This document shows positions 1 through 9,000 of a stretch of 64,000 bases of DNA, piece by piece; the first letter of the stretch is position 1, and every line of letters begins with the position of its first letter. Source of the DNA: Entomomonas sp945283395 (GTDB lineage: Bacteria; Pseudomonadota; Gammaproteobacteria; Pseudomonadales; Pseudomonadaceae); NCBI GenBank assembly GCA_946480835.1, contig CAMLLC010000001.1:1-64000 (forward strand). The letters run 5' to 3'. The notes below the pieces were generated by a model. It saw nothing but the letters and a program-made list of their open reading frames with translations, ran no database searches and had not been told where the DNA came from. A program made the position numbers and the translations under genes.

Positions 1-357
1 TTTACACCATATTCTTATGTAAAACTGGTGCACTTTTACACAATATTTAACAGCTATAGATAAAGAAATTTCATGAAGCCTAAATAGTTCGCTTTGTAAG
101 CGCCTAGCCCCTAAGTTCCTTGTACGACGCAACTCTAGTATTAATTCTTCAATATCCTTTGTTACTTTACTTTTAGGTGAGGTGTGAGGTCTTTTACTTT
201 GGCTTAATAAACCTTCTATACCAAGCTCAAGATAACGTTTCCACCATTTGCGTAAGGTAGGTCTAGATATACCACAACGGCGACAAACTAAGCCAAAATC
301 TTTTGTTTGCTCGTAAAGTTTTATCCAAACCAATCTTTGTTGAATTTCTTTGCTCAT
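1..357 (-). mobile_element. IS481-like transposase, 5' part (runs off window)
   Basis: The minus strand is open for 119 codons from an ATG at 357-355 to the window edge. The translation has the helix-turn-helix of IS481/IS3-group transposases, with SRPTLRKWWKRY at residues 31-42, followed by a linker and the motif LGARRLQSEL at 82-91. The DDE catalytic core lies outside the window. Near position 40-45 (codons 104-106) the family-like reading (LCK followed by APVLHK) appears in another frame, so a one-base frameshift is possible. The terminal inverted repeat lies just upstream of the start. Family assignment is by recognition of the N-terminal domain only, and the element may be dead. Confidence 0.75.
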
Positions 358-370
358 AAAATCATTATAG

Positions 371-395
371 AGTGAAATGATGTCTATGAATCACA
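371..395 (-). repeat. Probable terminal inverted repeat of the IS481-like element
   Basis: Read on the minus strand this stretch begins TGTGATTCATAGACATCATT and ends 14 bases before the transposase ATG. IS481-family ends typically start with TGT and lie directly upstream of the transposase, so this is the likely outer end of the element. The other end is outside the window and the target duplication cannot be tested. Confidence 0.55.
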
Positions 396-557
396 CATGT
401 TATAGTTAACCTGCCTTGTGAGGCATAACCTAGCTAAGGATAGCTCGGTTACTGGCTTAACCGCCCTCTTTGTTGAGGTAACGCCCTGTTATTTTATGTT
501 GTTATTATGTTATTGAGCTAGTGATTCAATGTGGTTATGACGGTTAGTTACAATATA

Positions 558-833
558 CTATCTAAGCTGGCTATCTTTACTGCCTCGTCTATTATAAAGT
601 TGGACTATTTTTTGTTGTTTATCTAATTGTTGCTGGCAGTTGATACAAAAACGCACGCCTGGTAAGGCTTTACGCCGCGCTAAGGGAATAGTTTCACCAC
701 ATTCGTCACAAAATTCAGCACTAATTCCATTAGGATTTAAATTTAATTGGTTACGCGCCTGCGCAACTGCATCGTTTATACTACTCTCAATTTGCTCATT
801 AACTGCATCATCTGACGCCCAACCACTTGCCAT
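558..833 (-). CDS. TraR/DksA-family zinc-finger protein (YbiI-like)
   Basis: This 91-residue protein has a four-cysteine zinc finger, CDEC at 42-45 and CINC at 63-66, the DksA/TraR C-terminal signature. The N-terminal coiled coil of full-length DksA is shortened to about 40 residues, as in YbiI/TraR. Members bind RNA polymerase through the secondary channel, so a transcription-modulating role is likely but unproven here. The ATG at 833 has a strong Shine-Dalgarno GGAGGG (complement of 837-842). It lies downstream of modC on the same strand with a 70-base gap and may be co-transcribed. Confidence 0.85.
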   Translation of the reverse strand: MASGWASDDAVNEQIESSINDAVAQARNQLNLNPNGISAEFCDECGETIPLARRKALPGVRFCINCQQQLDKQQKIVQLYNRRGSKDSQLR

Positions 834-903
834 ATACCCTCCACCAGTTAGAATAGTGTCTAGTTACTATATAGTGATAAGTTTAACTATTTCAAGGTTA
901 GCT

Positions 904-1569
904 TTAATACACTACTTTACCCTGATTTAATTTGATAATCTGCTCGCCAAATGCAGTCATATCTTCTATATCATGACTTACCAAAATAATAGGAATATTT
1001 ATTTGTTGTTGTAATTGTTTTATTTCGGTACGCATCTTTTCGCGTAAGGCTATATCAAGAGCTGCAAAAGGCTCATCTAACAATAATAATTTGGGTTCTG
1101 TTACTAAAGCCCTAGCTAATGCTGCCCGCTGCTTCTGACCACCTGACAATTGATAAGGGTACTGGTCTGCCAAGACTGTTAATTCAAATTTTTCTAACCA
1201 TTTATCTACCTGAGGATAGTGCTTGTTAGCTGCAGGATTTAATAATCCTTTAGTTAAACCAAAACTAATATTTTGCCTAATAGTTAAATGAGGAAATAGA
1301 AGATAATCTTGAAAGAGATAAGAAATCTTACGTTCTTGAGGGGTCAAATTTATATTTTGAGTTTTATCAAATAAAACTCGCTGATTCAACTTAATATAGC
1401 CAGTATTTGCTGTTATTAATCCTGCTATAGTGTGCAATAGCATAGTTTTGCCAGAGCCAGATGGCCCATAAATAACCATTGATTGGCTAGTACTAGTTAA
1501 GTTTATCGCTAAATTAAATTGATGTTTGGCTGAGCAAATAATCTTTTTTATAGATAATTCAAGTAACAT
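904..1569 (-). CDS. modC: Molybdate ABC transporter ATP-binding protein, short form without TOBE domain
   Basis: This is the ATPase of the molybdate importer. Walker A is GPSGSGKT at residues 35-42. The ABC signature LSGGQKQ and Walker B with LLLLDEPFAALD follow, then the His loop VSHD. The ATG at 1569 is preferred over the upstream start inside modB because AGAGG lies just before it and it sits 5 bases after the modB stop. The protein is 221 residues and stops right after the nucleotide-binding domain. Proteobacterial ModC is usually about 350 residues with a C-terminal molybdate-binding TOBE/Mop domain. No remnant of that domain is visible downstream. Position after modA and modB makes the assignment secure. 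Confidence 0.92.
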   Translation of the reverse strand: MLLELSIKKIICSAKHQFNLAINLTSTSQSMVIYGPSGSGKTMLLHTIAGLITANTGYIKLNQRVLFDKTQNINLTPQERKISYLFQDYLLFPHLTIRQNISFGLTKGLLNPAANKHYPQVDKWLEKFELTVLADQYPYQLSGGQKQRAALARALVTEPKLLLLDEPFAALDIALREKMRTEIKQLQQQINIPIILVSHDIEDMTAFGEQIIKLNQGKVVY

Positions 1570-1574
1570 AACCT

Positions 1575-2243
1575 CTAACGCTCCACTGTTGAGGTTGTTA
1601 GCTTTTTGGTGGCTAATAAAATGACGATACAAACAAGAGAAATTATGATGACCAACGTATTAGCTATACTATCTTGCCCAGCTTGGACTGCATCATAAAT
1701 TGCAATAGATATGGTTTGCGTTTTACTAGGTATACTACCTGCTACCATTAAGGTAGCTCCAAATTCTCCTAAAGCTCTAGCAAAAGCTAATAATAGCCCT
1801 GCTAAAATTCCTTTCCATGCTAAGGGTAATGTCACCCTAAAAAAAATAGCGAGTTCGCCAATACCTAATACACGTGCAGCCTGTTCATAGGCTTTATCTA
1901 CGCTTTCAAAAGCAGCACGAGCAGGTTTGACTACTAGCGGAAAGGTAACTACTACAGCGGCCACTACTGCGCCTTGCCAAGTAAATATCAGACTAATGCC
2001 TAAGGTATTTTTTAGTAACTGCCCTAACCATCCATTACTACCTAATAGCACCAATAAATAATAGCCTAGTACGGTAGGAGGTAATACCATAGGAAGGGTC
2101 AAAATAGTATCTAATAATTCTCTGCCTAAAAAATTTTTTCGCGCTATTAGATAGCCTATAGCTACACCTAATATTAGATTGATGAGCATTGTCCATAAAG
2201 CGACCTTTAAAGACAGTAGTAAAGCTAGCCAAGCAACATTCAT
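1575..2243 (-). CDS. modB: Molybdate ABC transporter permease
   Basis: This is the inner-membrane permease of the molybdate importer, 222 residues, the normal length. It has about five hydrophobic segments and the EAA-type coupling loop around ALGEFGATLMVAG, the ModB hallmark that contacts ModC. The ATG at 2243 follows the modA stop by 3 bases and the stop precedes modC by 5 bases, a tightly spaced operon modA-modB-modC. It supplies molybdenum for the molybdopterin cofactor of NarG encoded just upstream. Confidence 0.95.
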   Translation of the reverse strand: MNVAWLALLLSLKVALWTMLINLILGVAIGYLIARKNFLGRELLDTILTLPMVLPPTVLGYYLLVLLGSNGWLGQLLKNTLGISLIFTWQGAVVAAVVVTFPLVVKPARAAFESVDKAYEQAARVLGIGELAIFFRVTLPLAWKGILAGLLLAFARALGEFGATLMVAGSIPSKTQTISIAIYDAVQAGQDSIANTLVIIISLVCIVILLATKKLTTSTVER

Positions 2244-2246
2244 TAT

Positions 2247-3011
2247 TTATTGACGAGGTTGAAAGCCATACTTTACAAGAATTTGTTGGGCTTCATTTGA
2301 TAGCAGATAATCAATAAATTCTTGGGCCTGCTGTTGCTGTTTACTTTTGGCTACTATGGCAACAGGATAAGAAACAGGTTTAGATAAAGGAGCTGTAAAA
2401 ACTACTTTAACTTTGTCTTGCATAATAGCCGCATCACTACCATAAACAAAGCCAGCTTCTACTTCAGCTCTTGCAACGTAATCTAGCGCCTGACGAACAT
2501 TTTGCGTATATATAAATTTAGCTTTTAATCTATCCCATTGCTTAGATGCCATTAATAAGTGTTGGGTGTAATTTCCTGCTGGCACATAGGCAGGATTACC
2601 TACAGCAATTTTTTTAATAGCATCTTGCGCAAGATTATCTAATGACTTGAAAACAAGCGAGCTATTGATAGGAGTGATAACTACTAATGTGTTATTGATA
2701 AAATTTTTACGGCTTGTCTCTCTAATTAATTGTTTTTGCTGGGCTTGATTCATGGTTTCTTGATCTGCCGAGGCAAATACATCCACAGGGGCGCCTTTAT
2801 CTATTTGTTGAAGTAAAGTGCCAGATGCCGCAAAATTGAAAAGAATTTTAGTATCGGGATGTTTAGTTTCATATTGCACGGCCATTTCTTTAAAAGCATT
2901 ATTTAAACTAGCCGCGGCAGAAATAGTTAATTCCTTGGCCTGAATCAAACCTGCCATTGCACTACTAAATATAGCAATAATTAATGCTTTAACTAATTTT
3001 TCAATTAACAT
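2247..3011 (-). CDS. modA: Periplasmic molybdate-binding protein
   Basis: This 254-residue protein has an N-terminal signal peptide (basic start, hydrophobic run, cleavage probably after IQA near residue 25). It continues with KELTISAAASLNNAFKE, the typical ModA start with the Ser residues that bind the oxyanion. GAPVDVFASAD and the C-terminal hinge region also fit the family. It delivers molybdate to ModBC. It is first in modABC, 66 bases downstream of narI on the same strand, so it may be read through from the nar operon as well as from its own promoter. Confidence 0.95.
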   Translation of the reverse strand: MLIEKLVKALIIAIFSSAMAGLIQAKELTISAAASLNNAFKEMAVQYETKHPDTKILFNFAASGTLLQQIDKGAPVDVFASADQETMNQAQQKQLIRETSRKNFINNTLVVITPINSSLVFKSLDNLAQDAIKKIAVGNPAYVPAGNYTQHLLMASKQWDRLKAKFIYTQNVRQALDYVARAEVEAGFVYGSDAAIMQDKVKVVFTAPLSKPVSYPVAIVAKSKQQQQAQEFIDYLLSNEAQQILVKYGFQPRQ

Positions 3012-3042
3012 CTTATTCCCTCAAATTAGCCGTGAAAATGAG

Positions 3043-3060
3043 TACCTATTAAAATAGGTA
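3043..3060 (-). terminator. Hairpin between narI and modA, possible weak terminator
   Basis: Perfect 8-bp inverted repeat TACCTATT / AATAGGTA with a 2-base loop in the 66-base narI-modA gap. On the minus strand it is followed only by CTCATTTT, so termination would be partial at best. It could equally act as an RNA-processing or stability element between the two operons. Confidence 0.35.
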
Positions 3061-3077
3061 GTTAATTAATAGAGATA

Positions 3078-3764
3078 CTAACAACGAGGTCTTACAAGCT
3101 GCCAAGCACGTGTCAAATAGCTTACGGTTGCAAAACCACTAAAAGCATGTACTAAACGGGTAAAAGGGAAGATAACAAATAAACTCATTCCCATAAACAA
3201 ATGTAACTTAAAAACAATGGAAGCATCAGCAATGTAACTGGCCGCACCACCACGGAAAGTAACAATATGTTGTGCCCATGTCATTAATAACACCATTTCA
3301 TGACCATCTAAATGCTTAGAAGATACCAAAATAGTCGTTAATCCCAATAATAAAGTCGCTGTTAACCAGATGAGCACTAGTTTATCACGCCAAGTGGTAT
3401 TGGCAATTAATCTTTCCGAACTAATACGACGACAAATCAACATCACCAAACCTACTAAACACATAGTCCCCATAATGCCACCTGCTATCATGGCAACTAG
3501 CTGTTTAAAAGAATGGCTAACTCCTAATGTATCCCACACAGCTACAGGTGTTAATAACCCTACTAAGTGACCAAAAAACAGTCCTAAAATACCGACATGA
3601 AATAATATATTAGCTAGCCGTAAATTACCCCTATAAAGCAGTTGGCTTGATTCGCTTTTCCATGAATATTGTTCTCTTTCAAAACGAATTAAACAACCTA
3701 GCACAAAAATAGTCATGGCTATATATGGATAAATTCCAAAAACAAATTGATGCAAATAGCTCAT
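3078..3764 (-). CDS. narI: Respiratory nitrate reductase gamma subunit (cytochrome b)
   Basis: This is the membrane di-heme cytochrome b subunit that oxidises quinol and anchors NarGH. The 228-residue protein has five hydrophobic segments and begins with the typical HQFVFGIYPYIAMTIFVLG. Conserved heme-ligand histidines lie in HVGILGLFFGHLVGL and near the C-terminus (KLHLFMGMSLFVIFPFTRLVHAFS). The start overlaps the narJ stop by 4 bases, indicating translational coupling. It is last in narGHJI. Confidence 0.97.
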   Translation of the reverse strand: MSYLHQFVFGIYPYIAMTIFVLGCLIRFEREQYSWKSESSQLLYRGNLRLANILFHVGILGLFFGHLVGLLTPVAVWDTLGVSHSFKQLVAMIAGGIMGTMCLVGLVMLICRRISSERLIANTTWRDKLVLIWLTATLLLGLTTILVSSKHLDGHEMVLLMTWAQHIVTFRGGAASYIADASIVFKLHLFMGMSLFVIFPFTRLVHAFSGFATVSYLTRAWQLVRPRC

Positions 3765-4438
3765 CTTAACTCCCTCTCAGAATCAGTAGTACATTGAGTA
3801 CAGCTATTGGTTGGGCATGTATTAGTTGCATGATGGTTGATACTACCCACTACCCTTGTTGATAATAAGGGTTCAATGCCTTCAGGATTAGGCCCGAATT
3901 TCTCCATTGCTTCATCCATGTCTCGCACAGGGGGTACTGTTAAGGGTTTAGGTTCAACAGGCGAAAGCCTAACTAATACCTTAAAAATACCTGCATAAGT
4001 TGAGTTGTTTTGCTGAAGCTTTTGGCCTATGTGATTGATAACATCAATAGCCTCCCCTAAAAACTCTTGAGCTTTAGAAGGGTCACAAACGGCTAAAAAC
4101 TCTAAAAACAAGGGTAAATAATCGGGTAGTTCCTCACACACCAGTTCAAAGCCTGCGGTTTGATATTCATTCATGAGGTCAACCATCGCCTGCCCTCTTA
4201 TCCTATCTTCACCGTGAATATGCTCAAATAGGTGTAAAGATTGGCTAGGTGTTCTATCAAAAGATTGAACATAGTGCTCTTGCAAGCTAATAAGATCTTT
4301 TGTGGCTAAATAAGTTAATAACTCATTTAGCTCAGCTAGACTATCAGCTTCCAGATAACTACGAATAATAGCTAAGTTATCTAGTAGGTCTTGTTCTGGG
4401 TAACAAAGTAATATGGAAAGTATCTTATAGAGTTGCAC
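3761..4438 (-). CDS. narJ: Nitrate reductase molybdenum cofactor assembly chaperone
   Basis: This is the dedicated chaperone (TorD/DmsD/NarJ family) that holds apo-NarGH while the cofactor and iron-sulfur clusters are inserted. The 225-residue protein contains the family core HLFEHIHGEDRIRGQAMVDL and DYLPLFLEFLAV. The acidic C-terminus is Cys-rich (CPTNSCTQC), a lineage-specific tail rather than a domain I recognise. It lies 3 bases after narH and overlaps narI by 4. Confidence 0.96.
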   Translation of the reverse strand: MQLYKILSILLCYPEQDLLDNLAIIRSYLEADSLAELNELLTYLATKDLISLQEHYVQSFDRTPSQSLHLFEHIHGEDRIRGQAMVDLMNEYQTAGFELVCEELPDYLPLFLEFLAVCDPSKAQEFLGEAIDVINHIGQKLQQNNSTYAGIFKVLVRLSPVEPKPLTVPPVRDMDEAMEKFGPNPEGIEPLLSTRVVGSINHHATNTCPTNSCTQCTTDSERELR

Positions 4439-4441
4439 AAA

Positions 4442-6004
4442 TTACTCCTCTTTGCCTATAGCCGCATTAGCCTCACGATCTTGCATAGCATCGGTAAAGA
4501 TAATAGGAGAAGCTTTAGCACGGCCAAATAAACTAGGTTTACTCACTCCACCTGAGCAACCATTGCCAAAACTAAAACCACAAGCCCCTTTATCCCTAAA
4601 AGTATTTTCTACCATTTCTTTATGTGAAGAAGGAATAACAAACCTATCTTCATAATTAGCAATAGCCATTACTTGATACATTTCATCTATCTGCTCTTTT
4701 GATAAATGGGTATTTTGTAAAGTTTCTAGATCTACCTTATGCTCAACGCTCTTAGCTCTCATATAGCGGCGCATAGATATCATAGTTTGCAATGCATTAA
4801 CTACCGGTTCTTCTTTACCAGCAGTTAATAAATTTGCTAGATAACGAATAGGGATACGCAAATCTGCTACATCAGGAATAATACCTTTTTCACCTATTAA
4901 GTCATTTTCAATAGCGGATTGAATTGGCGATAAGGGTGGAATATACCAAACCATTGGCAAGGTGCGATATTCTGGATGTAGTGGAAAGGCAACTTTCCAT
5001 TCCATAGCCATCTTATAAACAGGAGATTTTTTAGCTGCATCTATCCAACTTTGAGCAATGCCTTGTTTTAAAGCTTCAACTTGTACTTCTGGATCATTAG
5101 GATTCAAAAAAACATCAAGTTGAGATTGATAAAGGTCTTGCACATCTTCAGTAGAAGCTGCTTGTGCTATCTTATCTGTATCATATAAAAGCACACCTAA
5201 ATATCTAATGCGTCCTACACAAGTCTCAGAACAGACGGTAGGTTGCCCACTTTCAATACGGGGATAACAGAATATACACTTTTCCGCTTTACCTGAAGTC
5301 CAGTTATAATAGATTTTCTTATAAGGACAACCTGATATACACATCCGCCATCCACGACATTTATCTTGGTCAATAAGAACGATACCATCATCTTCTCTTT
5401 TATAAATAGAACCTGATGGACAACTGGCAACACAAGTTGGATTTAAACAATGTTCACAAAGGCGCGGTAAATACATCATAAAGGTATTTTCAAAAGCAGC
5501 ATGCATCTCCTTTTGTATACCTTCAAATAACTTATCTTTAGCCCGCTTAGCAAATTCACCGCCTAAGTCATCTTCCCAATTTGGCCCCCATTCAATTTTA
5601 GCCATTTTCTTACCTGTTAATACAGATATAGGTCTGGCAGTAGGAGGTGTTTTTACTTCAGGAGCATTTTGTAAACGCTCATAATCATAAGTAAAAGGTT
5701 CATAGTATTCATCTATTTGCGGTAAATTAGGGTTAGCAAAAATATTGGCTAAGATCTTTACTTTACTTCCTTGTTTAGGCTCTAGCTTACCTTTTTTATT
5801 GAGTACCCAACCTCCTTGGTATTTGTCTTGATTTTCCCATTCTTTAGGAAAACCTATGCCTGGTTTAGTTTCAACATTATTAAACCACGCGTACTCTACT
5901 CCATCACGGCTGGTCCATACATTTTTACAAGTTACTGAGCAAGTGTGACAACCGATACATTTATCTAGGTTTAGCACCATGCCTATCTGCGCTCTAATTT
6001 TCAT
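4442..6004 (-). CDS. narH: Respiratory nitrate reductase beta subunit (iron-sulfur)
   Basis: This is the electron-transfer subunit carrying three [4Fe-4S] and one [3Fe-4S] cluster between NarI heme and NarG. The 520-residue protein starts MKIRAQIGMVLNLDKCIGCH. CIGCHTCSVTCKNVW is near residue 16, CEHCLNPTCVASCPSG around 184, and CRGWRMCISGCPYKK around 217. In the last motif the Trp in place of a Cys marks the [3Fe-4S] site normal for NarH. It follows narG by 40 bases. Length and motifs match functional NarH. Confidence 0.97.
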   Translation of the reverse strand: MKIRAQIGMVLNLDKCIGCHTCSVTCKNVWTSRDGVEYAWFNNVETKPGIGFPKEWENQDKYQGGWVLNKKGKLEPKQGSKVKILANIFANPNLPQIDEYYEPFTYDYERLQNAPEVKTPPTARPISVLTGKKMAKIEWGPNWEDDLGGEFAKRAKDKLFEGIQKEMHAAFENTFMMYLPRLCEHCLNPTCVASCPSGSIYKREDDGIVLIDQDKCRGWRMCISGCPYKKIYYNWTSGKAEKCIFCYPRIESGQPTVCSETCVGRIRYLGVLLYDTDKIAQAASTEDVQDLYQSQLDVFLNPNDPEVQVEALKQGIAQSWIDAAKKSPVYKMAMEWKVAFPLHPEYRTLPMVWYIPPLSPIQSAIENDLIGEKGIIPDVADLRIPIRYLANLLTAGKEEPVVNALQTMISMRRYMRAKSVEHKVDLETLQNTHLSKEQIDEMYQVMAIANYEDRFVIPSSHKEMVENTFRDKGACGFSFGNGCSGGVSKPSLFGRAKASPIIFTDAMQDREANAAIGKEE

Positions 6005-6044
6005 TTAATGATCCTATTCTGAAATATTGATATTCATGAATGCG

Positions 6045-9000
6045 TTAGATAACTGAAGTATCAGCTTCTTCAAGCCAATCAATCTTCTTCATCTTACGAA
6101 CCACTACAAACTCGTCACGATTTGAACCTACTGTGCCATAATAGTTGAAGCCCCATGCTAGTTGGGCATAACCTCCTATCATATGGGTCGGTTTAAGCAC
6201 AGTACGAGTGACAGAGTTGTGAATACCACCACGTTTGCCAGATAGTTCGGCACCGGGAACATTAACAATCTTTTCCTGAGCATGGTACATTAACGTCATA
6301 CCCTCAGGAATACGCTGACTAACAACCGCTCTAGCTGTTAACGTACCATTTAAATTAAAGACTTCTATCCAATCGTTATCTACAATACCTGCCTTTTTGG
6401 CATCTATTTCAGAGATCCATACATGTGGCCCGCCACGCGATAAGGTAAGCATACGGATATTGTCAGAATAAGTACTATGAATACCCCATTTTTGGTGGGG
6501 AGTAAGAAAATTCAATACTATTTCAGTGTTACCATTTTGGTGATTCCCCAAAACTTTTTTAGTTGTTTTTAAATCAATCGCTGGCTTATAAACACACAGC
6601 TCTTCACCAAAGGTGCGCATCCATTGATGATCTTGATAGAATTGTTGACGTCCGGTAATGGTTCGCCAAGGAATTAGTTCATGGACATTGGTATAACCTG
6701 CATTATAGCTTACTTCTTCACTTTCTAGGCCTGACCAAGTAGGAGAAGAAATAATCTTGCGTGGTTGTACTTGTATATCACGAAATCTAATAGCATCATG
6801 TTCGCGCGATTTGGCTAAATGAGTATGATCTATACCTGTTATGTTAGATAATGCTTGCCACGCTTTAACAGCGACATGTCCATTAGTCTCAGGGGCAAGC
6901 GTTAAAATCATTTCTGCTGCGTCAATAGCAGTTTCTAATTTAGGCTGACCTTTGGCTACATTGTCTGTAATAACAGTGTGGTTAATGCCTCTAAGTAAAT
7001 CAACTTCGTGCTTAGTTTGCCAAGCTATGCCCTTACCACCATTACCTATTTTTTCTAATAATGGGCCAATAGAAGTGAACTTCTGATAAATAGCCCCATA
7101 ATCGCGTTCTACCATTGTCATAGCCGGCATGGTTTTACCGGGAATAGGATCACACTCGCCCTTTTTCCAGTCTTTAACATCAAAGGGTTGCCCTAGTTCT
7201 TGTGGGCTATCGTGCATTAGCGGAGTTAATACTAAATCTTTCTGGATTCCTAAGTAATCTTTACCTATTTCAGATATCTTTTTTGCAAATCCTTTGTATA
7301 TTTCCCAATCTGTTTTACTTTGCCATAATGGCTGAACCGCCTCGCTTAATGGATGAATAAAAGGATGCATATCTGAAGTATTTAAATCATCTTTTTCATA
7401 CCAAGTAGCTGTAGGCAATACAATATCGGCGTATAAACAGGTAGTAGACATGCGAAAATCAAGTACTACTAGTAAATCTAATTTACCTTCTACTGCTGGA
7501 CGCACTTTAATTTCACTTGGCTTAATGCAATCTTCTTCATTACAAATTAGGGCATTTTGTGTTCCTAATAAATACTTTAAAAAATACTCATGCCCTTTGC
7601 CAGAAGACCCCAAAATATTCGAACGCCAAACAAACATATTACGCGGGAAATTGGCTGGATTATCAGGATCATTACAGGCCATGTCTAACGAACCATCTCT
7701 TAAGCCATTGACCGTATATTGTATAGGATCTTCACCATTAGTTATTGCATCTTTAGTGATATGAAGAGGATTGACTGATAACTGGGGAGCAGAAGGTAAC
7801 CAACCTAATCGTTCGGCTTTAGCATTGTAATCAATTAAGGCCATATTGGTGAGTTGTCCCTTGGCATTAGGGGCAATAATTTCGTTAACACCTAATTTCT
7901 CATGGCGCCATTGGCTAGTGTGGGCATAGAAGAATGACGTACCATTCATTTGCCTTGCTGGCCTATTCCAATCTAAGGCAAAAGCCAAAGGTGCCCAGCC
8001 AGTTTGAGGGCGTAACTTTTCTTGACCAACATAATGACACCAGCCACCACCACTTTGCCCAATACAACCACAAAGCATAAGTATATTAATAATGCCACGA
8101 TAAGTCATATCCATGTGATACCAGTGATTTAAGGCTGCACCAACAATCACCATACTTTTACCATGAGTTTTATCAGCATTGTCGGCAAACTCACGAGCTA
8201 CTTGAATAACTAATTCTGGCTTAACGCCCGTGTGTTTTTGTTGCCATTTTGGGGTATAAGGCACATCATCAATATAATCTTTTGCTACATGACCACCTAA
8301 CCCACGATCAATAGCATAATTAGCTGCCATTAAATCAAATACGGTAGTAACAATTGCCTTACTACCATCAGCCAACTCAATAGCTTTGGTAGGCACATTA
8401 CGCACTAACTGTTCCTGTGCATCTTCTCCAGCAAAATAGCTAAAAGCTACAGGGGTAGCTTGATCATGTTTACCTAATAATGATAATTGCCCGATAATTT
8501 CTCTATCTTTGCCATCGGTAGTAGTTAAATTCCATTTCCCCGAATCGCCCCAACGAAATCCTATTGAACCTTTAGGCGCTACCAAATCACCTGTTTGCTC
8601 ATCTATTAATAAAGTTTTCCATTCAGGATTATTGGTTTCATCCAAATTATCTTTTAGGTGGCTTGCTCTCAAGAAATAGTCAGGAATATAGTAACCATCT
8701 TGCTCTTTTAGCAAGACTAACATGGGCAAGTCAGTATATCGACGGCAATAGTCAGTAAAATAATCTGAAGGCTTATCTAAATGGAATTCTTTAAAGATCA
8801 CGTGCCCCATTGCCATAGCAAGCGCCGCATCGGTTCCCTGTTTTGGGGCTAACCAAATATCACCAAATTTAGCCATTTCACCAAAATCAGAAGAAACAGC
8901 AACAGTTTTCGTACCTTTATAGCGTACTTCGGTATAGAAATGAGCATCTGGCGTACGGGTCATAGGGATATTCGAACCCCATACCATTAGATATGTCGAA

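Noticed and set aside
398..557. Short repeats (TAACCGCCCT / TAACGCCCT) and hairpin TGCCT-TGTG-AGGCA beside the IS end
   Set aside because: Too short and irregular to call a repeat family or RNA; may simply be debris at the insertion site.
7450..7764. Plus-strand open frame inside narG
   Set aside because: It lies fully inside a highly conserved gene on the other strand, and its product has no family-like features.
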